Shown: positions 32,492-42,673 of the stretch, piece by piece
Position numbering within the stretch: position 1 is the first letter of the stretch
How the letters are laid out: each line of letters begins with the position of its first letter
Origin: Arthrinium phaeospermum
Taxonomy: Eukaryota > Ascomycota > Sordariomycetes > Amphisphaeriales > Apiosporaceae
Direction of reading: 5' to 3'
Length of the DNA: 64,000 nt
Assembly: GCA_006503535.1 (NCBI GenBank)
Contig: QYRS01000007.1
Location: forward strand, 434,001-498,000
Translations under genes and position numbers: made by a program
Notes under the pieces: generated by a model
Seen by the model: only the letters and a program-made list of their open reading frames with translations
The model's database searches: none
What the model was told of the DNA's origin: nothing

Positions 32492-35400
32492 ATGTTCTCA
32501 AACTTCACGGGCCAGTCGAAGCGTCCTCGAAACGTGAACCTAAGCGGCCAACGCAACAATCCGTGGGCAAGTCCCGGCTCAGCATGGGGGTCGTCCACCG
32601 GAGCTTCCAAGACGGTCGCACAAGCTCAAGCCGAACGAGAGAAGCGACAGCGGGAACGTGATGAGCTAGCTGCGACCAAGAAACTCCAGCGAGTCTGGAG
32701 GGGCCACCGCGACCGCCGGACTACTAAGAATGAGCACCGGCGCCAATGGGACCAGCTATACCATAACACGGAGAATGTCGACGTCCCTATGGGCGACGGC
32801 GACGCTGCGGCAGACCCTGAGCGTGCAGTCGAGGCTCTTCCGCTGTTGTTGTCCCTCTTCGACCCATCGCACCCCGAAGACCAACGGAGACTTGACCATT
32901 TCCTGCAGGATACTTCCAGTGAGCATTGGAAACCGGGTAGTTACCAGTCCAAGAGGCTCGTAACCCTGCTGGTGATGGCTTTGGAAAAGTATGCCTGCTC
33001 CTCCCTCGAATGATGGCCATTGCTAACCGTTTAATCTAGACGACCGTCAAATTTGTCTCAAGGCCCATTCTCTCTGTTAGTCCGCCTAGTGGTGGAGGAA
33101 CCCAGATCGCTAAAAGCAATGGAGGATCGATACTATAAGTTGCTGGCTTCATACTGCGAGAACGCGGCCAATGATACAAATGAGAGTGGCCAGGAACTCT
33201 TAGCTGAAGCTGTCACTGCTCCGCTGGACCACCAGAAGACATTGTACCCAGAGGCCTACACGACTTTCGCCTTCAGCTTCCTCACATGTTCGAACATTGC
33301 GTTCCTTCAAAAGAAACCCGATGTTATTGCAAAGCGGCTCGACCTTGCGGCACTGTCTCGGACCATCATCAGTGGCTCCAATCTCGCCGAAGTTTCTGGC
33401 CAGCGTTCCAAGGATGAACTACTGTGGCTACTGGCACATTTCATTTCGCTCAACCGTGCGTTGTCCACTGCTCAGGGATCCGTGTATCTTGAAGCGCTGT
33501 ATCTACAGCTTTGTCCTCTTGTTGACGACATCCGCGTACGATCAGCACCGCAGCCTGCGGAGGACGAAGCTGATAGTTCAGATGACGAGGATGAGTCGGC
33601 CATTAGGAAAGCCAACCCTTTGCCTGCATATGTACTACACCAACTGGAGTTCTTGGTCAATGAGAATGGTATCAGTGAGCTTCTCAGCAGATTCACATCG
33701 TAAGTACTTGTTCATTCCCACCAAGGCTAACATCATTACTGACAACCCCAGCACTGCTTCTTCATCTGCCCGCTTGTCAGAAGATGCGAGCATTCTGGCT
33801 GGATACACTCTACTTCTACTCCGATGTTTCCCTGCCCAAAAGGATGACATGAGAATGCGCCTGTTCCAGGGTGACATACGCACTCAGGGGGCCGATGGAG
33901 CCATCTACCTTCCCTCTGTCAAGTTTTTATGGCTTGCCGTATCGAAAACAGACGTATTCTCAACGATAGCAAAGCCTAAGAGCAAGATTTCGTCGTCCAC
34001 TATCGTCTCCCTTTTACGGCCAGAGCCCGCTCGCGACCAAGAATGGAGAATAGTTCTTCTATTCCTTGAGCTTTACAACTTTCTTCTGCGGGTTACCGAC
34101 GACGACGACTTTCTCGTGGACGAGCGCGATATTGTTGCGAACCAAAGCCCCGCTGTGAGGAGAATCAGGGCCAGTGGTCTCAGTCTCTCTGAACTTGAGC
34201 TGCTGGTCACCTTTCTCAAGAATCTCTCCTTCACTCTATATCACAACCTGAAGGATGTCATGCCACGCGACCGCTCTCGTTCGCAACTGGGCGCTCTTTT
34301 GGGTGTCAGTTCTGCCATATCCACTCGCAACATCCCTGAACAAGCCGATGCGCCTTCATTTGCAGGCATACTAGGACTTGACGCCTTGTCACTGAGAGGT
34401 TGCGCGATAACAACCATGCAATCGCTATACGAACGTGATTCCCGACGGCCATTCTTGCCAAACGGCTTTTGGCTCATGACGTCCAAATTTGAAATGGAAG
34501 GTTTCATTTCTGCTGTCGTCCTCGAGGAGCAGCAATCCCAGAACGCCGAAGATGACGAAGATATGAGCGACTCAGATATTAACCCGCTGGATAACCATAC
34601 CTCAGCAGGCCAGAGGCTCTCCCGCGCCGCCCAGATCGAAAGACAACGCCAACTGCAACGAGTCCACAGAGAGCAACTGCTGTCTCAGCTTGGACCAAAG
34701 CTCGAGATTTTACGAAACATGCCTTTTGCTATCCCCTTCGATGTCCGGGTGAAGATTTTCCGACAGTTTGTAGACATTGACAAGATAAAGCGAAGAAATG
34801 GACTTGTGGATCCTGATCAATGGCGGCTGGGACTCCTCAATGGGGCGTTTGGCGGCCCACATCAAACTGGGCGAGATGTGCTCGGTCGCCACACGGCTCG
34901 CATCAAGCGTGGCCAACTCTTTTCCGACGCTTACGACCAGTTCTATGCCCTGGGCGACGGCTTGAAGGAGCCTATCCAGATCACATTTGTTGACCAGTTC
35001 GATCAACCAGAAGCTGGCATCGATGGTGGCGGTGTCACGAAAGAATTCCTGACCAGTGTTTCGTCTGAAGCTTTCACCCCTGGCGACGCGGGTCCCCGGT
35101 TATTCGTTACGAACAGCCAGAATTTGTTGCATCCCAACCCGGCGGCCTTTGATGAGTTGGCTGAGGAACTCACCACCTACGGCATCCCCAAGTCGGAGTG
35201 GGCTCCGAAGATAACGGAGCTGTCACAACAATACGAGTTCCTGGGCCGTATCGTTGGCAAGTGTATGTATGAAGGCATCCTCATTGACATTGCCTTTGCC
35301 CCCTTCTTCCTTCTTCGATGGCCCACTGCGGGCCAGAGCACCGCCGACTTCCGTTCGAGTCTCAACGATCTGAGGGATCTCGACCCAGATCTGTACAGGG

Positions 35401-36080
35401 GCTTGATGAGTCTGAAGAACTACTCTGGCGACGTCACGGACCTCTCCCTGGACTTCACCATCACCGACCAGGTCACCAACCCCTGCACGGGTCAATCAAA
35501 AACGCACGTGCGGCTCCTCCGCAAGGATGGCGACAAGACCATTGTCACCAACAAAGACCGCGTGCTGTATATATCGTATGTGGCGCACCACCGGCTGGTG
35601 GCCCAGTCTCTGCGCCAGACCAAGGCATTCCTCCGCGGGCTCAGCACCATCATCAACCCGTCCTGGCTCTCCATGTTCAACCAGTCCGAGCTTCAGCGCC
35701 TCGTGGGTGGCGACAGCACTGAGATCGACATTGTCGACCTCCGGGCCAACACCCAGTACTCGGGCGTCTACGCTATCGGTGACGACGGCGAGGAGCACGA
35801 GACGGTTAAGATGTTCTGGGACGTTATGAAGGAGCTCGCCGACACGGAGCGCCGCGCCCTACTGAAATACGTCACCTCCACGCCCCGCGCCCCTCTCTTG
35901 GGGTTCTCTCAGCTCAGTCCCCGCTTCAGCATCCGCGACGGCGGCGATGACGAGACCCGGCTTCCGAGCACCAGCACTTGCGTCAACTTGCTCAAGTTGC
36001 CCCGCTATAAGGATGCCAAGACTCTCAAGAAGAAGCTGCTGTATGCCATCCAGTCCGGAGCTGGGTTCGACCTGAGTTAA
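32492..36080 (+). CDS. hul5: HECT-type E3 ubiquitin ligase, Hul5/UBE3C-like
   Basis: A ubiquitin ligase of 1161 residues in three exons (32492-32988, 33040-33699 and 33752-36080). The layout matches Hul5/UBE3C: an IQ-like helix near residues 60-85 (A-A-T-K-K-L-Q-R-V-W-R-G-H-R-D-R-R), a long helical middle region, an acidic segment (A-E-D-D-E-D-M-S-D-S-D), and a C-terminal HECT domain from about residue 775. The active-site cysteine is in S-T-S-T-C-V-N-L-L-K-L-P (Cys1129), 32 residues from the end. Hul5 acts with the proteasome to extend ubiquitin chains on stalled or misfolded substrates. Introns are 51 and 52 bp with canonical ends and matching phases. Confidence 0.95.
32989..33039 (+). other. 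intron 1 of hul5
   Basis: GTATGC donor, TGCTAAC branch-like sequence and CTAG acceptor, 51 bp. The join reads M-A-L-E-K-R-P-S-N-L-S. Confidence 0.85.
33700..33751 (+). other. intron 2 of hul5
   Basis: GTAAGT donor, GGCTAAC branch-like sequence and CCCAG acceptor, 52 bp. The join reads S-R-F-T-S-T-A-S-S-S. Confidence 0.85.
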
Positions 36081-37317
36081 GACGGGACCAAGAAGGGGAG
36101 GCAAGGACTAATCAAATCTGATTGTCAGGGCCATTACTTGGAGGACGTTCTGGATTTCGAGGGTCTTCTCAGTCTGTTATTGTTTTGCCTTGGTGCTTTG
36201 ACGATGATGACGATCGACGATGGACCTCGTGGGAGGATGGGATCAGTATGATCGTAATCCCTCGCCATGCCTACCCCATCCATCCACATAATCTGGGTGA
36301 AGCCGGATGGTATTTCCCTTTCTGGCATGACACTTGGGTTGTTTCTGCTGTTTGAGTATGATCCGATGATGATGAAACCCCCAATGACTCTCATGAGAAA
36401 TAGATTAGGCTGCATAGTAAAAATACACCTAACGTATAATCATCCTCTCTCCGTACGACGTGCTTCTACTCTTTTGGTGTTCTGGTGTACCCTCCAATTT
36501 GAGATGCCGCAAGACTTCGTCATGTATCCCTTGACAGTAACCAGTTTCCACCAGCTTCCAACCCGGCAAACTTTTTCTCATGTTACGCCCTATAATGGCC
36601 ATGTCGTCACCGCTCATTTGCGAACAATGTTATGTTCCCCTAAGCAAGTATCATTGTCAGCAACACTCAGTGTGATCGTACTTCTGGATGCTTCGACATG
36701 TGTTGAGGATACCCAGGCCTACAGCTGCCCATCGATTCCCCGTTATCAGTCCACCAACACCACACTTCCTCGAACCGGGTACTCTAGCTTGCAAGACACT
36801 ATAAAGCTGACTCTGGTCAGCTCATGTTGGGACATGGTTAGGAGGGGAAATCAATGCTAAAGTGATCGTAGCACATGACGGCGTTCAAGAGAACTCGAAT
36901 GCTACATGAATCCAAAAGACAAGCCCAAGCGAAAGAAACCAAAGAGGCTCGCGCACTCTGGCTTGTATGGGAGGGGAAAAGAAGATGGGCAAAAAAAGAT
37001 GGGTGGAAGAGGAAGCTCGAATGTTATTCATACTGCACCACGGGGGTGTGCCCGTCGTACTCAATGGTGGGCGCGGTCTTACATATAAAGGATGTTTCCC
37101 CTGCCGCGTTTCGAATCCCGAGCTGGAACCAGAAGCTCGAAGCTTGCTCTACCAGCCCACGAAGCATGAGTTAACAATCTTACCATTCGACCACCTGATC
37201 GACCCCTCTTGCTGAGAACTGCGTCTATTAGGTTACTTGTCCTTACCCTCTTCCTCTCACCCGGTCTCCAGCCTCCCCGTGTGTTGTTGTCCCCCACCTC
37301 CATCCCACCCTCCTTTT
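36081..37317. other. convergent spacer, no gene seen
   Basis: About 1.2 kb between the stops of hul5 and the P450. A 197-codon frame over 36267-36860 has no domain and atypical composition. A tRNA-like stretch near 37100-37220 was examined and not accepted. It presumably contains two 3' untranslated regions. Confidence 0.4.
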
Positions 37318-38937
37318 TCACTCCCCGCCAAACACCACCCTCACATCCAACGTGCTATCCCAGCCGCTCCGCAGCTGTAGCCGAGCCCGGACCGGTTCTT
37401 CCGGTTCCAAAATGTGTACCGGCAGGACCTTGTCGTTCTTCTTGGGGACCTTGAGCCGATCACCGCCGAGGGGCCGCAGGTCGAACTGGAGAACCACCAT
37501 GATGACAAAAGCCTGGATCTGGTTCATGGCAAAGTACCGCCCGGGACACAGCGTCTTTCCGCCGCCAAATGCGCGGAACCCGTTCTGCTTGGCCGTGCTC
37601 TTCTCGCTGCTGTTGCTACCGGCATCGGTCTGAAGGAACCGCTCCGGGTGGAAGCCGGCCACGTTGTCGCCCCAGAGCGACGCATCCGCATGCATGACGC
37701 CGCCGGCGATCTGGAGGACGGAATCCTTGGCCAGGAACCAGGTGTCGGCGAGCAAGGTGTCTTCCTTCACGAGCCGCGTGCTGCTGTTTTCCGAGCCGAG
37801 GCGCAGGCATTCTTGGTACACGGCCGACAGCATCGGACAATCGAACCCGTCGCCGGACCGCACGACCTCCACGGCCGACACCGAGGACTTCCTTCCAGTT
37901 TTTATCGTTTCGCGGTCGCACCACTTCAGCGTCATCACTCCTTCGACCTCCCTGCGGACCCGAGCTAGCAACTCCGCGTCGGCATAAACCTGCAGCAGGA
38001 TCCAAAAAGTCGTCGTAGTAACGTTGACGATACCCGCAAACCAAAAGCTCAACTCCGACCGTGCAACCTCCCGCAGCTGCCAGCCGTGCGCCAAGGCGGT
38101 CCGGATACGCTCTTGGACAAGCTCGCACGCGCCGTCCTCCCAATAACCTGCCTCGAGGTAGTTAGCCAGCGCGGCGACCAGCTTCTCCCGCCCCCGGTAG
38201 GCCTTGCGCGCCATGACGGACGGCCAGACGTCCGCGAGCAGCATCGCCAATCCATGATCAAAGTCCCAGAACGCGCGCACCAGCTCCGGGTCCTGGGAGA
38301 TCGGGTTGCGGCTGCCGAAGAAGTGCGACGCGGTCGCGAGGGTCACGATGTGCCGGACCCATTCCAGCAGGTCCACCTCCCGGCAGGGCTGGTGCTGGAT
38401 TAGGTAGGCTTGCTCTTGGTCGAGGTGGAGTTTCAGGGCGGAGACGGCGTTGCGGCTGAGGACGTTCAGCTCCTCGCCCGGCTTCATCCTCCTTGCGACC
38501 AGGTCCTGGACGTCGGCCAGGAATCCCTTCGGCTCCCCCGGGCCCGGGTCGAGGTTCATGCGCGCAATGGCGACGGAAGCATCGTCGAGGCCCAATACCT
38601 TTTTGGTGATGTCGGGGATGAGAGGCGTGAAAGAGAGCGTCTTGCAGCGCTGCACGGCGGCGGCGAGGAGCGGGTCCGTCACGACGTACATGCGTGAGCC
38701 GGGCATGGGCAGGGTGAAGATAGGGGTATGTTTCTGGTGCAGGCCGAGTAGCTTGATGTAGCGGCTGCCATAAAACAGCATGCCTAGGAGGTGGCCGATA
38801 TAGGGAATGGTGGGCGTGACCGTGGGCGGCTCCCGAGAATACCGCACAGGTCGGACATACACCCAAAACAATATCGCGAACAGGGCGAGTGGAAACGTGT
38901 ATAGCCAACGCACTGCAGCCCCTTCACTCAAGTCCAT
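37318..38937 (-). CDS. cytochrome P450, CYP7/CYP8-like type
   Basis: A single-exon P450 of 539 residues from MDLSEG (548 from the upstream ATG at 38964). An N-terminal membrane helix (L-Y-T-F-P-L-A-L-F-A-I-L-F-W-V-Y) is followed by a Pro-rich hinge. The K-helix motif is E-C-L-R (in Y-Q-E-C-L-R-L). The heme-binding loop is F-G-G-G-K-T-L-C-P-G-R-Y-F-A with Cys near residue 463. The I-helix reads F-A-G-I-V-N-V-T-T-T-T-F-W and lacks the usual acid-Thr pair, a feature shared with CYP7/CYP8-type enzymes. It may therefore catalyse an isomerisation or a hydroxylation with altered proton delivery. It probably sits in the ER membrane. The substrate is unknown. Confidence 0.9.
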   Translation of the reverse strand: MDLSEGAAVRWLYTFPLALFAILFWVYVRPVRYSREPPTVTPTIPYIGHLLGMLFYGSRYIKLLGLHQKHTPIFTLPMPGSRMYVVTDPLLAAAVQRCKTLSFTPLIPDITKKVLGLDDASVAIARMNLDPGPGEPKGFLADVQDLVARRMKPGEELNVLSRNAVSALKLHLDQEQAYLIQHQPCREVDLLEWVRHIVTLATASHFFGSRNPISQDPELVRAFWDFDHGLAMLLADVWPSVMARKAYRGREKLVAALANYLEAGYWEDGACELVQERIRTALAHGWQLREVARSELSFWFAGIVNVTTTTFWILLQVYADAELLARVRREVEGVMTLKWCDRETIKTGRKSSVSAVEVVRSGDGFDCPMLSAVYQECLRLGSENSSTRLVKEDTLLADTWFLAKDSVLQIAGGVMHADASLWGDNVAGFHPERFLQTDAGSNSSEKSTAKQNGFRAFGGGKTLCPGRYFAMNQIQAFVIMVVLQFDLRPLGGDRLKVPKKNDKVLPVHILEPEEPVRARLQLRSGWDSTLDVRVVFGGE

Positions 38938-39027
38938 GACGTCTGGTTGAAAAAGAAAGCCCAAAATTGAAAGTCAAGGGTTGGTTCGTTGGCAAGAAGA
39001 GAGGGTTGGGGGAGTTGGAACCCGTAT

Positions 39028-39035
39028 ATATAACA
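39028..39035 (-). promoter_or_regulatory. TATA box of the P450 gene
   Basis: tatatata lies about 90 bp upstream of the P450 ATG (38937), the best TATA match in this window and well placed for a regulated gene. Confidence 0.55.
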
Positions 39036-39200
39036 GAGCCGCTTTCAAGAGATGGAGTGAGGTCGGCGGTGTTTTTGATTGAAAAGAAAAAAGCAGAAAT
39101 ACAGGAGGTCGTATTGGGTTGAAGAGGATAACAGCCGCGTTGCTGGGTCTACCTAAAGAAGGCAGGTATCACCGGTGGCAATGCTTAAGGTTACATGTAG

Positions 39201-39234
39201 GTAGGTACGTCTGCATAGATGCAGACGTACCTAC
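39201..39234. repeat. perfect inverted repeat, 16-bp arms, 2-bp spacer
   Basis: gtaggtacgtctgcat, spacer ag, and atgcagacgtacctac form exact complementary arms, about 265 bp upstream of the P450 ATG. It could be a palindromic regulator site or a hairpin. The sequence was checked base by base. Confidence 0.85.
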
Positions 39235-41350
39235 TTAATTAGCCGGCACCATAGAGAAAAGGCAGGACCTACCAGCGTTTCCTTCTCAACGTACTGGGAC
39301 TTCAAAAGCGAGTTTGCCCTAGTGACAGGGCTCAATTTGATACTTGAAATGATATATGCAGGACATTTTCAACGTTTTCCAGGCTAAGACGACCAATGAA
39401 TGGTCTTTCTTGTTGTTTTCTGGTCACAGGACATGTGTTGATTATCCAAATGAGTTTCGCTCAAATTGGTTGATGTTCTGTATGAGAAAGGAGCACCCCG
39501 CACTCGTACCAACTGTGAATGAGTGCCGGACGTAGGGGTTCCCGAACCCCCTAACCAACCAGATGTCAATGTTCACTAACACGGCCAGACTGCGTACCTA
39601 ACTCCACAAGACCTTCAGAGCTCTAGGATATCTGGGGTATCAGATCGTCTGATTGAACGTTGACATGAGGCAGGGGCAGTGAGCGCAGCAATCTTTTGCA
39701 AGCTCAAGGGAATTCGAATTCGGGGTATCATTGACGAACGATATGCTTTTCCGGCATAGACCAGCGAATGAGATCATTGACGCTCTTCCTGGATCTCGTC
39801 GTCCCGGTCATACTCAAATATCGTGCTCTATGCTCGCTGCGCTAACACGAGCCAGGCCTAAATCAAACATTGCTGCTGCTGCTGCTGCTTTTCTGGTCCC
39901 AGCCTGATTGCCACTCCTTGACGTACGATGCCATATTACGACCCGACTGGTCCCGTGACCCAACCATCCCGGCTGCTTGCTTCTCGGATATTGAATCTGA
40001 TTGACTCTGGGTGTATCTCTCCATTGTACACGACGGCTTTCTCACTGAGGCGCGGAAGTCAGTTGACGAGGAGGAGGTCCTTGGAAAGTATCGTCAGCGC
40101 GATGCGTGTAAGTACTGAGTTGGCGTTGAATGAGATGATGATATCTCTGAAACCGAAGTGACTGGTAGTATGTCACCTACCTTGTCTCACTGGAAGTCCA
40201 GTTCACTTCCTTTGGCATGTCGATGACGAGCAAGCAAGTGTCGTAGCCTTTCGAAGCTTGAGGTATGCTCTAATGCCGAAGCTCAAGAAGTCTTGATACT
40301 GCACGAAAACGTGACGAATTTGACAAGGAGGAAACGTGCAAACATCCCATCGCATCGTCGCAAACGGGTTCTTATATAGCACGATTCCTCTGGGTATGTA
40401 GTTAGGCAACCCAATATCCACGGAGGGTCCCGGGTTTACACGCTCCTCCAGAGCAAACCGGCCTGGGACGCCACCGGGCCTTGGAACGGAGAGGAAATCT
40501 GACGGGATTCGAGCCAATCGAAGTGTTGTTGCTGAAGGAAGGCTTTCCTTCGCCGCATGTATGCTTCTTGGCAACATCTTATTTTCCGCCTTGAAGCCCG
40601 ATCCGCATATTCTCCAAACCTCCCTGCCGCATCTCTGATTCGTCGATGTCGGGTGTCTAAAGGCGTCTCCAGACTTTCGGGTCCTTACAACACCATCCTC
40701 ACCATTCCCGCCAATCATCGCCAGCCTTGATGCAAGTGATTCGGTGACGAAATCCTTGGCCACGCGGAATGCAACCCGAATGCGATACAAGACAATCCGA
40801 AAGCGGCTCCAATGACGCCAAGGGTTCGGGCCTCTGCATATGACACTTTGAGGATTCCAGGCAACCAATAAGGATTCATGCAGTGTGGCCTTCGATTCGA
40901 GTGATGGACCAGCACACGGGCGAACCAGTCCCACTTGCAATCAGGCTGTCGAGAGCACAATAGTGCTCACGCAAAATTACGTGGAGTAAAGTCTTGGTCT
41001 CATCAAGTAGTGCTTTGTAATTGATTGCGGCTCTGCACTTGTACGGTTGAATCGGAGGCCTCCCTGGCGATAGAGAAGTTTGCTCATCTGGAAATGTTCA
41101 CTTTCAAGTGCTGCTGAAAAGTTGTGATTTCAATTCACCACGAGGGCCACGCAACAGCGTCTCGCGTCGTGTCGAATTTCGAATCTGACTTGGACCCTTG
41201 CCTGTCATTCCGATAATTCATTCCGATAATTCATGCTGTGTAAGAGTACCCCAGAGACCACTAATGAAACATCCAGGATGCATGGGTCAGGGCCTGGGAA
41301 TCGACTAATCTGAGCGCAACTTGGATTCGCCATGCTGAAGTTTGGGAGAC

Positions 41351-42649
41351 ATGGGCCGCTCTGGATACGACATAACGGGAATGACTATTTGCGACTATCA
41401 GGTTACCGACGCGCCGGCCTCAATTTGTACCGAAGCCACAGAATATCTTGAAGAAGCTCATCCCTTGCACACAGTCAGGGCCCAATTCCTGCACGTGGTC
41501 ATGGCAGCACACAAGCGTGCTGTACATGACCCCAACAACATAAGCCCCGATGGGGCATCTAATAGCAAGCGTCAGACAGGGTCCCTGGAGGAGAATGACA
41601 GCAACGAGAATGAGACGCCAAGCAAGCGCGCTCGCTTCTCAGATGGCGCTTCTACATTGGACAGCGCAGACAAGCAGAGCACGGGAACCACCAATAAACG
41701 CCGCACACAAAACCGGCGGTTGTGGCTCGCTTGTCCATTTGCTAAGAAGGACCCCGTGCGTTACCGAAACTGCTATCGCTACTATCTGGGCCGAATTCGG
41801 GATGTCAAACAGCATCTGAATCGTTGCCATCGCAAACCCATTTGCTGTCCAAGATGTTGGGAAGTATTTGAGGATGAGGACATACGAGATAACCACATAC
41901 GGATAAGCGAATGTCCCCAGCGTCCTGAAATCGAAATTGAAGGCATATCGGATAAACAGAGAAGAGTGCTGGGGCAGAGGGTGTCCTCGAAGATGCCAGA
42001 GGAACAACAGTGGTTCGCCGTATTCGAAATCCTGTTTTCGCCTCTTCCCCGACCTCGGTCGCCATATATAGATAGGGATCTATCGGAGCAGATGTCGGTC
42101 TTCCATGACTTCTATACCAGTAAGGGGCCGGAACTGCTATTGGAGTTCTTGGAGTCCACAGGCGTGGTGACATGGAATCTTCCGCAAGAGGAGCGAGACC
42201 TGGCCACTTTCCAAGAGGAAATTCTAGGAGACGGTCTTCTGCAAATATGGGACCACTGGATCAGCGCCAATACCGTCGAGAGGCCATGTGACGCAGAACC
42301 AAGCACCCCGACGGCCTCTCAGTCAAACGACTCGGGTGTGGCCCTCCAAGACGTGTCTGGCAAGTCATCAGTCTTTACTCCCCAATCACAAGAAGACGTC
42401 CCGCTAGTTCCAACTACTTCGTACGGTCAAGATGAGCACCCATTTCTTCCCCAAGAACCAAACAAATCTAGCGCGGCAGCGAATAGTTGCGACTTGAGCA
42501 AGGACATGCCTTCTTCATCACACGCTGGTATTGATCCAATGATACACGACGACATTTTTACGCAAATATTCGACCCCTCATTCGGTGGGATTGCGAGCAC
42601 CTCTGGCACACTGCTCGACTTTAACTTCGACATAGACTGTGGGAAGTAG
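41351..42649 (+). CDS. C2H2-like zinc-finger protein (fungal type)
   Basis: A single-exon 432-residue protein. A basic segment K-R-R-T-Q-N-R-R precedes the domain L-A-C-P-F-A-K-K-D-P...Y-R-N-C. Then come I-R-D-V-K-Q-H-L-N-R-C-H and C-C-P-R-C-W-E-V-F...D-N-H-I-R...C-P. This C-P-F...H-L-x-R-x-H plus CxxC...H array is typical of a fungal-specific family often fused to NACHT proteins or acting as putative regulators. The C-terminal third is Ser/Thr/Pro-rich and acidic, ending in hydrophobic-acidic stretches (D-P-M-I-H-D-D-I-F-T-Q-I-F-D), which could be an activation region. DNA binding is inferred. Its stop is 24 bp from the convergent F-box gene. Confidence 0.78.
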   Translation: MGRSGYDITGMTICDYQVTDAPASICTEATEYLEEAHPLHTVRAQFLHVVMAAHKRAVHDPNNISPDGASNSKRQTGSLEENDSNENETPSKRARFSDGASTLDSADKQSTGTTNKRRTQNRRLWLACPFAKKDPVRYRNCYRYYLGRIRDVKQHLNRCHRKPICCPRCWEVFEDEDIRDNHIRISECPQRPEIEIEGISDKQRRVLGQRVSSKMPEEQQWFAVFEILFSPLPRPRSPYIDRDLSEQMSVFHDFYTSKGPELLLEFLESTGVVTWNLPQEERDLATFQEEILGDGLLQIWDHWISANTVERPCDAEPSTPTASQSNDSGVALQDVSGKSSVFTPQSQEDVPLVPTTSYGQDEHPFLPQEPNKSSAAANSCDLSKDMPSSSHAGIDPMIHDDIFTQIFDPSFGGIASTSGTLLDFNFDIDCGK

Positions 42650-42673
42650 CCAAAAGCTGCCCGAATCAGCCGG

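Larger units (their letters stand above)
38938..41350. other. 2.4-kb spacer upstream of P450 and zinc-finger gene
   Basis: Divergent region with the TATA box, the 16-bp inverted repeat, a (GCT)6 microsatellite near 39871 and a tandem ttccgataattca pair near 41209-41232. The 245-codon minus-strand frame at 40203-40940 has no domain, is Arg/Ser/Pro-biased and lacks homolog-like motifs, so it is not annotated. Confidence 0.45.

Noticed and set aside
36267..36860. 197-codon plus-strand frame after hul5
   Set aside because: No domain; composition and position fit 3' untranslated and spacer DNA.
37100..37220. tRNA-like stretch on the minus strand
   Set aside because: It has D-arm-like and T-loop-like pieces, but the T-stem does not pair, the B-box is off consensus and no acceptor stem could be formed.
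40203..40940. 245-codon minus-strand frame upstream of the zinc-finger gene
   Set aside because: No domain, biased composition, no plausible start context or homolog-like motif; it lies within a long promoter region.
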